Source of the DNA: an uncultured Lachnospiraceae bacterium
Lineage (GTDB): Bacteria; Bacillota; Clostridia; Lachnospirales; Lachnospiraceae
Direction: 5' to 3'
NCBI GenBank assembly: GCA_905233835.1
Contig: CAJOGB010000052.1
Span: forward strand, 1 to 7,496
Length of the DNA stretch: 7,496 bases
In this document: positions 1 through 5,378 of the stretch, one piece after another
How the letters are laid out: the number at the start of each line of letters is the position of its first letter
Position numbering within the stretch: position 1 is the first letter of the stretch
Notes under the pieces: generated by a model
What the model saw: the letters and a program-made list of their open reading frames with translations, nothing else
What the model was told of the DNA's origin: nothing
Database searches by the model: none
Translations under genes and position numbers: made by a program

Positions 1-473
1 CCGATGGCACCAAGACCTACAATTCCCCAGGTCTTTCCGGAAATTTCATGGAAATGTTTTTCAAAATGAGTAAACATCCTATCATTTACGTAGCGCTCTT
101 CTTTTACATAAGCATCGTAGTAGCTTAAGTGTTCCAACAAATAAAAGGCCAAAGAAAAGGTGTGCTGTGCCACGGCTTCCGTAGAGTATCCCGCCACGTT
201 TCGCCATTCGATACCACGACTTGCCAAGTAGTCTTTATCTAAATTATTGGTGCCGGTGGCGGTGACACATACCAGCTTTAAATTCTTAGCGCTGCCGATA
301 GTTTTTTCATTTATCAATACTTTATTTAAAATGATGATATCCGCATCCTCTACGCGAGCCGGCACTTCTTCGGAAGAAGAGTAGTCATAAATTACCACTT
401 CACCAAAACGTTCGAATCCGGATAAGTCAATATCTTCACCGATGGTCTTTCGATCTAAGAATACAATTTTCAT
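1..473 (-). CDS. D-2-hydroxyacid dehydrogenase, N-terminal part (gene runs off the left edge)
   Basis: The protein starts MKIVFLDRKTIGED and 157 full codons are present before the window ends. It reads as a NAD-dependent D-2-hydroxyacid dehydrogenase, the family of glycerate dehydrogenase/hydroxypyruvate reductase and D-lactate dehydrogenase, which reversibly reduces 2-keto acids in the cytoplasm. Seen: an N-terminal catalytic-domain pattern (ADIIILNK at 44-51, VCVTATGTNNLD at 68-79, NVAGYSTEAVAQHTFSLAF at 92-110), then SGKTWGIVGLGAIG at 145-158, the start of the Rossmann NAD-binding glycine motif. The catalytic Arg, Glu and His lie beyond the edge, so substrate cannot be judged. The ATG has a strong AGGAGG site about 7 bases upstream. 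The gene has its own promoter and is separated from the upstream brnTA operon by a terminator. Family is confident; the exact enzyme is not. Confidence 0.88.
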   Translation of the reverse strand, partial: MKIVFLDRKTIGEDIDLSGFERFGEVVIYDYSSSEEVPARVEDADIIILNKVLINEKTIGSAKNLKLVCVTATGTNNLDKDYLASRGIEWRNVAGYSTEAVAQHTFSLAFYLLEHLSYYDAYVKEERYVNDRMFTHFEKHFHEISGKTWGIVGLGAI

Positions 474-565
474 TTTTCTTCCTCCTGTCACGGTTTTTAT
501 TTTAACAAAAAATGTGTTTTTCAGAAATCGCGAGTTTATAATTTGTTAATAAAGATTTTATAAAA

Positions 566-594
566 ATTTAAGATTTCCATTTCAGTTTTGTCAA
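566..594 (-). promoter_or_regulatory. Sigma-A promoter of the dehydrogenase gene
   Basis: On the minus strand a perfect TTGACA (589-594) is followed after 17 bases by TTAAAT (566-571, 4 of 6 matches to TATAAT) in a very AT-rich stretch. The predicted start leaves an untranslated leader of roughly 85 bases. A second possible -10, TAAAAT, lies nearer the gene but has no good -35. The site overlaps nothing coding and lies just past the brnTA terminator, so the dehydrogenase is probably transcribed independently. Confidence 0.6.
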
Positions 595-608
595 ATGAAA
601 CGAGACAT

Positions 609-642
609 AAAAAATACACCCAACGAAAGTTGAGTGTATTTT
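609..642 (-). terminator. Intrinsic terminator of the brnTA operon
   Basis: Arms 611-624 and 629-642 form a 14-pair stem with a four-base loop (625-628). The single non-Watson-Crick position is a G-U wobble when read on the minus strand, and the minus-strand copy ends in six Ts (609-614). It begins about 20 bases after the brnA stop codon, which fits termination of brnTA. Read on the plus strand the same position is a C-A mismatch and the T run is shorter, so it serves the minus strand best. Confidence 0.85.
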
Positions 643-662
643 AGTTTGTTACTTTTTTACGA

Positions 663-845
663 TTAGAGAGCCTTTTTAGACAATCGGTTCCTTTGAGCAA
701 CAGCACAAGCAAGAGCTTTTTCCATTTTAGGAGTCATTTCCGGACAATCGTCATCATATACAATATCTTCATCTTTCAATTCTGACAATCTTTTTAATGT
801 TTCTTGTGTTGGTTTTTGTTCTGATTTAACGGTTAATATCGTCAT
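663..845 (-). CDS. brnA: BrnA-family antitoxin, short form
   Basis: A 60-residue acidic-then-basic protein. The segment IVYDDDCPEMTPKMEKALACA (28-48) resembles the conserved Asp-rich, CPE-L/M-TPEM core of BrnA antitoxins, which bind and neutralise the BrnT ribonuclease. It follows brnT with a 20-base overlap, the standard toxin-first brnTA order, and has its own AAAGGAG site (853-859) inside the toxin gene, 8 bases before the ATG. Odd: well-studied BrnA proteins of roughly 80-100 residues carry a C-terminal ribbon-helix-helix DNA-binding domain. This one stops after a basic tail (RNRLSKKAL), and no such domain is visible in the bases after the stop. It may neutralise the toxin without acting as a classical repressor. 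Family call rests on the core motif plus its partner gene. Confidence 0.82.
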   Translation of the reverse strand: MTILTVKSEQKPTQETLKRLSELKDEDIVYDDDCPEMTPKMEKALACAVAQRNRLSKKAL

Positions 846-1107
846 AATAATAACTCCTTTCTAAAGCATTTGCTTTTCTTGCTGAAATAATTCTGGTTAC
901 ATCTTTTCTTTCCGTAAATACTACGAATAAAACAGTTCCAACCAGTCCAATAGCAACATATCTATCCTCGTCATCACTATGCTCAGCATCATAAAACTCA
1001 ATTCTATTCTCGTCTTGGAATACATAGATAGCATCTTCAAAAGCCACTTTGTGCTTCTTCAAGTTAATAGCAGCTTTTTCTTCATCCCATTCAAATTTTA
1101 ATTCCAT
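826..1107 (-). CDS. brnT: BrnT-family ribonuclease toxin
   Basis: A 93-residue protein matching the BrnT (RelE-like fold) pattern along its whole length. FEWDEEKAAINLKKHKVAFE (5-24) corresponds to the family's FEWDxxKAxxNxxKHxVxFE opening, YDAEHSDDEDRYVAIG (39-54) to the DxxHSxxEERxxxIG centre, and RIISARKANALERSYY (72-87) to the RIISARxAxxxERxxY C-terminal signature. BrnT toxins cut RNA and stop growth until bound by BrnA. Length is normal and no key motif is missing, so the toxin looks intact. The ATG is preceded by GAGGAGA about 7 bases upstream. The gene is first in a two-gene operon, overlapping brnA by 20 bases so that translation is probably coupled. Confidence 0.92.
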   Translation of the reverse strand: MELKFEWDEEKAAINLKKHKVAFEDAIYVFQDENRIEFYDAEHSDDEDRYVAIGLVGTVLFVVFTERKDVTRIISARKANALERSYYYDDINR

Positions 1108-1161
1108 TTTCTTCTCCTCTGATTTTTGCTTACGAAGTTGAATAAAGAAGAGAATTCATTC

Positions 1162-1193
1162 GGATTCCCTTCTATTTTCTCATAAGAGAATCC
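1162..1193 (-). repeat. Nested inverted repeat in the brnTA leader (candidate operator or RNA hairpin)
   Basis: Outer arms GGATTC (1162-1167) and GAATCC (1188-1193) enclose a perfect inner palindrome, TTCTC-ATAA-GAGAA (1177-1190). The inner and outer right arms share bases, so they are alternatives rather than one continuous stem. The element lies roughly 8-40 bases downstream of the predicted brnTA start and about 55-85 bases before the brnT ATG. It could be an autoregulatory operator or a leader hairpin. What binds it is unknown, because the local antitoxin shows no DNA-binding domain. Confidence 0.45.
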
Positions 1194-1207
1194 TTCTTGG
1201 TATGGAT

Positions 1208-1235
1208 ATTATAACACGATTACGGTAAATGTGCT
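1208..1235 (-). promoter_or_regulatory. Promoter of brnTA
   Basis: On the minus strand a perfect -10, TATAAT (1208-1213), lies about 95 bases upstream of brnT. The best -35 at an allowed distance (16 bases) is AGCACA (1230-1235), matching TTGACA only in its last three positions. The perfect -10 makes the call; the weak -35 suggests modest activity or help from an activator. Transcription would start near 1201 and run through the inverted repeat at 1162-1193. Confidence 0.6.
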
Positions 1236-1288
1236 ATTAGGATGCCAGCTTAATTGTAGCAATTTCATCTAAGTAAATAAAAAAGTGT

Positions 1289-1317
1289 TTGACAAAAATA
1301 GGAAAGAGAATTAATAT
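1289..1317 (+). promoter_or_regulatory. Sigma-A promoter of asnB
   Basis: A perfect -35, TTGACA (1289-1294), a 17-base spacer and TAATAT (1312-1317, 4 of 6) form a convincing promoter. An A-rich stretch just upstream (1271-1286) could act as an UP element. Start is predicted near A1324, only about five bases before the hexaloop hairpin. It diverges from the brnTA promoter about 75-110 bases away. Confidence 0.75.
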
Positions 1318-1328
1318 TTGAACATGTA

Positions 1329-1344
1329 AAGACAAAGGCGTCTT
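1329..1344 (+). promoter_or_regulatory. Hexaloop antiterminator hairpin, asnB leader (ANTAR-type target)
   Basis: AAGAC (1329-1333) and GTCTT (1340-1344) pair perfectly around the six-base loop AAAGGC (1334-1339). Loop position 1 is A and position 4 is G, the two bases known to be required in RNA targets of ANTAR-domain antiterminators. The loop and the right arm are also the left arm of the terminator, so the two folds exclude each other. No second hexaloop is seen upstream. Confidence 0.65.
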
Positions 1345-1374
1345 GGAGACATTGGTCTCCGAGACGCCTTTTTT
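1334..1374 (+). terminator. Intrinsic terminator/attenuator in the asnB leader
   Basis: Arms 1334-1350 and 1355-1371 form a 17-pair stem (one G-U wobble) with tetraloop ATTG, ending in six Ts (1369-1374). It lies between the asnB promoter and gene, about 110 bases before the start codon. Left unopposed it would stop transcription about 50 bases after initiation, so asnB expression should depend on the competing hexaloop hairpin. Confidence 0.85.
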
Positions 1375-1473
1375 GCGTTGGCGACGAGCCAAGGCCAATC
1401 TGCAAGCTTGCTTGCAAGAGGGACTTTGGCGACCGCCCGACACGGAGCAGCTTGCTGCGGAGTGTCATTTATG
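1375..1473 (+). promoter_or_regulatory. GC-rich structured 5' untranslated region of asnB
   Basis: This stretch between the attenuator and the asnB ribosome site is clearly richer in G+C than its surroundings and full of pairing. Seen: TTGGC-GACGA-GCCAA (1378-1392); TGCAAG-CTTG-CTTGCA (1401-1416); an alternative outer stem of 1388-1394 with 1424-1430 enclosing that hairpin; and a 28-base hairpin (1439-1466) with GACAC/GTGTC outside, GCAG/CTGC inside, a symmetric GGA/GGA internal loop and another CTTG loop. The other three leaders here have nothing comparable. It may be a further regulatory RNA or a stabilising leader. Open reading frames cross it on both strands but carry no recognisable protein. 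Confidence 0.5.
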
Positions 1474-1486
1474 GGAGGAAAAAGGC

Positions 1487-3070
1487 ATGTGCTCAATACT
1501 TGGCTGCACGGGAAAAGATTTTACATTTGACGAAATAAAGGAAGCACTTTTAAAAACGGTTTCCAGAGGACCGGATGCAAGTCGCTTGATGGAAGTGGGA
1601 AACGGTTACCTTGGTTTTAATCGACTTTCCATCATGGGTTTAACCGATGAAGGAATGCAACCCTTTGATAAAGAAGATTCCGTATGTGTTTGTAACGGAG
1701 AAATCTACGGATTTCGTGAGATAAAAAAGAAGTTGGAAAAGAAAGGCTACACTTTTAAAAGTGATTCGGATTGTGAAATCCTGCCGGCTATGTACGTGGA
1801 ATACGGGACAATGATGTTTCAGATGTTGGACGCGGAATATGCCATGATTTTATACGATAAAAAATCCGGTTCCTTTATAGCAGCGAGAGATCCCATCGGA
1901 ATTCGTCCGTTGTACTACGGTCTTACCAAAGAAGGTTCTTATCTGTTTGCTTCGGAACCGAAAAACATCATCGGCTTAACGGAGGAAATCAAACCCTTTC
2001 CGCCGGGACATTATTTCGAAAACGGTACTTTTTTTAAATACCGTGACATGTCGGAAGTAAAAGAGTTTTCTTATGACGACATGGATGAGATCACAAAAAA
2101 GATTCATGATAAATTGGTAAAGGGCGTGGAAAAGAGATTGGACTCCGATACACCGGTAGGTTTCTTACTTTCCGGAGGATTGGATTCTTCCCTTGTTTGC
2201 GGCATCGCCGCAAAGATGCTTGATAAGCCTCTTGAAACCTGGGCCATCGGAATGGACATCGATGCCATCGATTTAAAGTATGCCAGAGAAGTTGCGGATT
2301 ACATTCATTCCAACCATCATGAAGTCATCATTACAAAACAGGATGTGTGCGATGCCTTAGAAGAAGTCATAAAGGCTCTCGGAACCTATGATATTACAAC
2401 GGTTCGTGCATCCATGGGAATGTATCTTTTATGTAAAGCCATTCATGAAGACTCCGATCTTCGGGTGATTTTAACCGGGGAAATATCGGATGAAATCTTT
2501 GGATATAAATATACGGACTTTGCTCCCAACGCTACAGAATTTCAAAAGGAATCCGAAAAGCGAATTCGTGAAATTCATATGTACGATGTGCTTCGTGCGG
2601 ATCGTTGCATCAGCGTAAATTCATTGGAGGCCAGAGTCCCTTTCGGTGATTTGGATTTTGTGGAATATTGCATGTCCATCGATCCCGAAAAGAAATTAAA
2701 TACTTACGGAAAAGGAAAGTACTTGCTTCGAAAAGCATTTGAAGAAGATCATCTTATTCCGGAAAGTATTCTTTGGCGAGAGAAAGCAGCATTTTCCGAT
2801 GCTGTGGGCCATTCCTTAAAAGATGACCTGGCAGAGTTAGCGGAAGCATCCTATACGGATGAGGCCTTTGCCGAAGGTATAAAAAAATATACACATGCCA
2901 AACCTTTTACGAAGGAATCCCTTCTCTACCGGGACATCTTTGAAAAGTATTATCCGGGCCAGTCGGAAATGGTAGTTGACTTCTGGATGCCGAATAAGAA
3001 TTGGGAGGGTTGTAATGTAAACGATCCTTCCGCCCGCGTATTATCCAACTACGGAGAAAGCGGAAAATAA
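1487..3070 (+). CDS. asnB: Asparagine synthetase, glutamine-hydrolysing (AsnB type)
   Basis: A 527-residue cytoplasmic enzyme making asparagine from aspartate, glutamine and ATP, with glutamate, AMP and pyrophosphate released. The N-terminal class II glutaminase domain (about 1-185) starts MCSILG, so Cys2 becomes the N-terminal nucleophile. Arg46 (FNRLSI), NGEIY (70-74) and Asp95 (SDSDCE) are the expected glutamine-binding residues. The C-terminal synthetase domain has the ATP pyrophosphatase loop SGGLDSS (229-235), GEISDEIFGY (331-340) and the conserved RADRCISVNSLEARVPFGD (370-388). Length is close to E. coli AsnB (554). The frame is open upstream to a TTG at 1343, adding 48 residues, but that part overlaps the terminator and would bury the catalytic Cys. 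The ATG at 1487 with GGAGG (1474-1478) 8 bases upstream is right. It is likely first in a nitrogen operon or cluster with glnN and amt. Confidence 0.95.
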   Translation: MCSILGCTGKDFTFDEIKEALLKTVSRGPDASRLMEVGNGYLGFNRLSIMGLTDEGMQPFDKEDSVCVCNGEIYGFREIKKKLEKKGYTFKSDSDCEILPAMYVEYGTMMFQMLDAEYAMILYDKKSGSFIAARDPIGIRPLYYGLTKEGSYLFASEPKNIIGLTEEIKPFPPGHYFENGTFFKYRDMSEVKEFSYDDMDEITKKIHDKLVKGVEKRLDSDTPVGFLLSGGLDSSLVCGIAAKMLDKPLETWAIGMDIDAIDLKYAREVADYIHSNHHEVIITKQDVCDALEEVIKALGTYDITTVRASMGMYLLCKAIHEDSDLRVILTGEISDEIFGYKYTDFAPNATEFQKESEKRIREIHMYDVLRADRCISVNSLEARVPFGDLDFVEYCMSIDPEKKLNTYGKGKYLLRKAFEEDHLIPESILWREKAAFSDAVGHSLKDDLAELAEASYTDEAFAEGIKKYTHAKPFTKESLLYRDIFEKYYPGQSEMVVDFWMPNKNWEGCNVNDPSARVLSNYGESGK

Positions 3071-3086
3071 AATTACATAGTTACAT

Positions 3087-3102
3087 GAGGCAATGGCGTC
3101 TC
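3087..3102 (+). promoter_or_regulatory. Hexaloop antiterminator hairpin, glnN leader (ANTAR-type target)
   Basis: GAGGC (3087-3091) and GTCTC (3098-3102) form five pairs, one a G-U wobble, around loop AATGGC (3092-3097). The loop differs from the other three leaders only at position 3 and keeps A1 and G4. The right arm overlaps the left arm of the following terminator. It starts 17 bases after the asnB stop codon; the only possible local promoter (a TAAAAT at 3068-3073) lacks a -35, so read-through from asnB is likely. Confidence 0.65.
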
Positions 3103-3143
3103 GAAGACAAGAATAAATCTAAGGTCTTCGAGACGTTTTTTTT
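3097..3143 (+). terminator. Intrinsic terminator/attenuator between asnB and glnN
   Basis: Arms 3097-3108 and 3124-3135 pair perfectly over 12 bases with a 15-base loop, followed by eight Ts (3136-3143) that run straight into the glnN ribosome site. It shares sequence with the asnB attenuator (the GGCGTCT start and GAGACG end), suggesting the two elements are related. It would end asnB transcripts unless the overlapping hexaloop hairpin forms. Confidence 0.87.
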
Positions 3144-3158
3144 AAAGGAGGATAAGAA

Positions 3159-5258
3159 ATGGAAAAGAAAAGTGTAACAGATATGTTTGGCTCAATGGTA
3201 TTTGACGATCGCGTCATGCGTGCTCGTCTTTCTGCGGATGTGTATGCATCCTTAAAAAAGACCATTGATGAAAATGCAAAACTAGATGTGGCTGTAGCAG
3301 AAGCGGTAGCTACAGAGATGCGAAATTGGGCAGTGGAAAAAGGTGCCACACATTTTACCCATTGGTTCCAGCCATTAACCGGAGTTACGGCAGAAAAGCA
3401 TGACAGTTTTATTTCTCCTTCTCCTGACGGTGGCGTGATTATGGAGTTTTCCGGCAAAGAGTTAATTAAAGGTGAGCCGGATGCTTCTTCCTTCCCATCC
3501 GGAGGAATCAGAGCAACTTTTGAAGCCAGAGGATATACTGCATGGGATCCAACTTCTTATGCATTTATTAAAGATCATACCCTTTGCATTCCAACTGCAT
3601 TTTGTTCATATTCCGGAGAGGCGCTTGATAAAAAGACTCCCCTTCTTCGCTCCATGCAGGCATTGGATCGTCAGGCAAAGCGTATCTTAAAACTCTTCGG
3701 CACCGACGTAAAATATGTTCGTACTTCCGTTGGACCGGAGCAGGAATATTTCTTGGTAGATAAAGAAATGTTTGAAAAGAGACCGGACCTTGTTTATACA
3801 GGAAGAACTTTATTTGGTGCAATGCCTCCAAAGGGACAGGAACTGGATGATCATTACTTTGGTGTGATTAAGCCTCGTGTTACCGCATTTATGGAGGACT
3901 TAAATGAAGAACTTTGGAAGCTTGGTATTTTAGCAAAAACCGAGCATAACGAAGTGGCTCCGGCTCAGCATGAGTTGGCACCGATTTTCTCTACCACAAA
4001 CGTGGCAACCGATAACAACCAGCTTACCATGGAGATTATGCAAAAAGTTGCAAGACGCCACGGTATGGTTTGTCTATTACATGAAAAACCATTTGCGGGA
4101 GTAAACGGTTCCGGAAAACATAACAACTGGTCTATGGCTACGGATGCAGGCGTAAACCTTTTATCACCCGGGGAAACCCCATATGAAAACGCACAGTTTT
4201 TAACTTTCCTTTGTGCAGTGATTCAGGCAGTGGATGATTATCAGGATTTGCTTCGTCTTTCTGTGGCAACCGCAGGAAATGATCACAGACTTGGTGCAAA
4301 CGAAGCACCGCCTGCAATTATTTCTATCTTCCTTGGAGATGAGTTAAGCGCAATTTTAGATTCAATCAAAAATGATACTCCATATGAAGGACAGGAAAAG
4401 GTAATCATGAAACTTGGTGTTCATTCACTTCCGAGATTTTCAAGAGATACCACTGACAGAAACCGTACTTCACCTTTTGCCTTTACCGGTAATAAATTTG
4501 AGTTTAGATCTTTGGGATCTTCCAATTCCATCGCCTGCTGCAACATTATGTTAAATGCAGCGGTAGCGGAAAGCTTAAAGCAGTTCGCAGATCGTTTGGA
4601 AGGTGCAAAAGATTTTGAAAGCGAACTTCATGATTTAATCAAAGAAACCATCAAAAAGCATGAAAGAATTTTATTCAACGGTAATGGTTACAGCGATGAA
4701 TGGGTAAAAGAGGCAACAGAAAAAAGAGGTCTTTTAAACTTAAAGACCACTGCCGATGCAATGCCACATCTTTTGGATGAAAAGAATGTAAAGATGCTTA
4801 CCGAGCACAAGGTATTTACAAAGACAGAGTTGGAATCCAGATGTGAAATCATGTTGGAAAATTACAACAAGACCGTAAATATCGAAGGCCTTACCATGGT
4901 GGATATGGTGCGGAAGAGTTATTTACCTGCTATCGAGCATTATTTACAGAGACTGGCTAAGACCACTTCTCTTATGAAGTCTGTAAGTGCAAACGTAAAA
5001 TGCAACTATGAGATATCTACAATGGAGCGGTTATCCGAGCTTACGGATTACATTTTAGAGAGAGTAAGAGATTTGGAAGAAGCTTTGGAAAACATCAAAG
5101 ATATGGATGATGTGGTAAAAGTTTCCGAAGCTATCCGTGATGATGTACTTCCAAAGATGGAACATTTAAGAAAGCATGTGGATGAAGCAGAGATGCTTAC
5201 TTCCGAAGAGTGCTGGCCATATCCAAGCTACGGAAAATTATTATTCTCAGTATATTAA
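3159..5258 (+). CDS. glnN: Glutamine synthetase type III
   Basis: A 699-residue protein, the length of type III glutamine synthetases (about 700) and far longer than type I (about 450). It makes glutamine from glutamate, ammonium and ATP, the main ammonium-assimilation step. Seen: WFQPLTG (69-75) and the GSIII N-terminal region; GPEQEYFLVD (192-201) with metal-binding glutamates; HNEVAPAQHELAPIF (263-277); NGSGKHNNWS (316-325) of the ATP/glutamate site; GNDHRLGANEAPPAI (373-387); RNRTSPFAFTGNKFEFR (434-450); and the typical WPYPSYGKLLF end (686-696). The segment 620-680 is predicted coiled, as usual in the family. No key motif is missing. The ATG has AAAGGAGG (3144-3151) 7 bases upstream, directly after the attenuator's T run. 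Its neighbours asnB and amt use its product and supply its substrate. Confidence 0.97.
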   Translation: MEKKSVTDMFGSMVFDDRVMRARLSADVYASLKKTIDENAKLDVAVAEAVATEMRNWAVEKGATHFTHWFQPLTGVTAEKHDSFISPSPDGGVIMEFSGKELIKGEPDASSFPSGGIRATFEARGYTAWDPTSYAFIKDHTLCIPTAFCSYSGEALDKKTPLLRSMQALDRQAKRILKLFGTDVKYVRTSVGPEQEYFLVDKEMFEKRPDLVYTGRTLFGAMPPKGQELDDHYFGVIKPRVTAFMEDLNEELWKLGILAKTEHNEVAPAQHELAPIFSTTNVATDNNQLTMEIMQKVARRHGMVCLLHEKPFAGVNGSGKHNNWSMATDAGVNLLSPGETPYENAQFLTFLCAVIQAVDDYQDLLRLSVATAGNDHRLGANEAPPAIISIFLGDELSAILDSIKNDTPYEGQEKVIMKLGVHSLPRFSRDTTDRNRTSPFAFTGNKFEFRSLGSSNSIACCNIMLNAAVAESLKQFADRLEGAKDFESELHDLIKETIKKHERILFNGNGYSDEWVKEATEKRGLLNLKTTADAMPHLLDEKNVKMLTEHKVFTKTELESRCEIMLENYNKTVNIEGLTMVDMVRKSYLPAIEHYLQRLAKTTSLMKSVSANVKCNYEISTMERLSELTDYILERVRDLEEALENIKDMDDVVKVSEAIRDDVLPKMEHLRKHVDEAEMLTSEECWPYPSYGKLLFSVY

Positions 5259-5264
5259 ATATAA

Positions 5265-5285
5265 GGGAGGCAGCAGAGCTGTCCC
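5265..5285 (+). other. Small hairpin between glnN and the amt leader
   Basis: GGGA (5265-5268) pairs with TCCC (5282-5285) and CAGC (5271-5274) with GCTG (5278-5281), with a GG bulge and an AGA loop. No T run follows, so it is not a terminator. It sits 7 bases after the glnN stop, where a second ANTAR hexaloop would be expected, but its best fold does not have a six-base loop. It could protect the glnN mRNA 3' end. Confidence 0.35.
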
Positions 5286-5307
5286 CGGTACGATAAATTT
5301 AAGAAAT

Positions 5308-5358
5308 AACAGTCATCCCACAAAGGCGTGGAAGCTTTGGTGGGGTGGCTGTTTTTTT
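5308..5358 (+). terminator. Intrinsic terminator/attenuator between glnN and amt
   Basis: Arms 5308-5321 and 5340-5353 form 14 pairs with two G-U wobbles, followed by a run of seven Ts (5352-5358). AAAG (5322-5325) can extend the stem with CTTT (5335-5338) past a bulged G. The amt ribosome site follows within a few bases. No good promoter is visible between glnN and this element, so it most likely controls read-through from glnN into amt. Confidence 0.87.
5318..5331 (+). promoter_or_regulatory. Hexaloop antiterminator hairpin, amt leader (ANTAR-type target)
   Basis: CCAC (5318-5321) and GTGG (5328-5331) pair around loop AAAGGC (5322-5327), identical to the loops before asnB and purF. The stem sequence is quite different from the other three, yet pairing is kept. 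Here the left stem arm, not the right, is shared with the terminator stem; the loop's AAAG also pairs in the extended terminator. The two folds still exclude each other. Confidence 0.62.
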
Positions 5359-5378
5359 ATAATAAGGAGGTAAATGTT

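Noticed and set aside
1324..1374. T-box or metabolite riboswitch in the nitrogen leaders
   Set aside because: The leaders are too short for an aptamer or T-box specifier; only about five bases or fewer precede the hexaloop in asnB and purF.
1343..1486. Upstream extension of asnB by 48 residues from a TTG
   Set aside because: It would begin inside the terminator stem, lacks a ribosome site, and would put residues before the Met-Cys that must form the N-terminal nucleophile. The ATG at 1487 has a good GGAGG site.
1237..1496. Three overlapping minus-strand open frames of 61-68 residues
   Set aside because: They lie on the asnB promoter, attenuator and structured leader, overlap one another, and show no recognisable domain.
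3085..3174. Leader peptide starting ATG AGG CAA before glnN
   Set aside because: No ribosome site, it runs through the terminator and past the glnN start in another frame, and no codon pattern points to amino-acid sensing.
3119..3831. Open frames on the minus strand (3119-3457, 3568-3831) and in another plus frame (3472-3690) within glnN
   Set aside because: Shadows of the confidently identified glutamine synthetase gene, without ribosome sites or family motifs.
5265..5285. Possible first ANTAR hexaloop (AGAGCT, A1 and G4) before amt
   Set aside because: A six-base loop here would be closed by only one C-G and one G-U pair; the competing CAGC/GCTG stem with an AGA loop is clearly better.
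5328..5378. 17-residue N-terminal extension of Amt from a TTG
   Set aside because: It starts in the attenuator hairpin; the ATG at 5379 has AAGGAGG at ideal distance and begins the normal Amt sequence.
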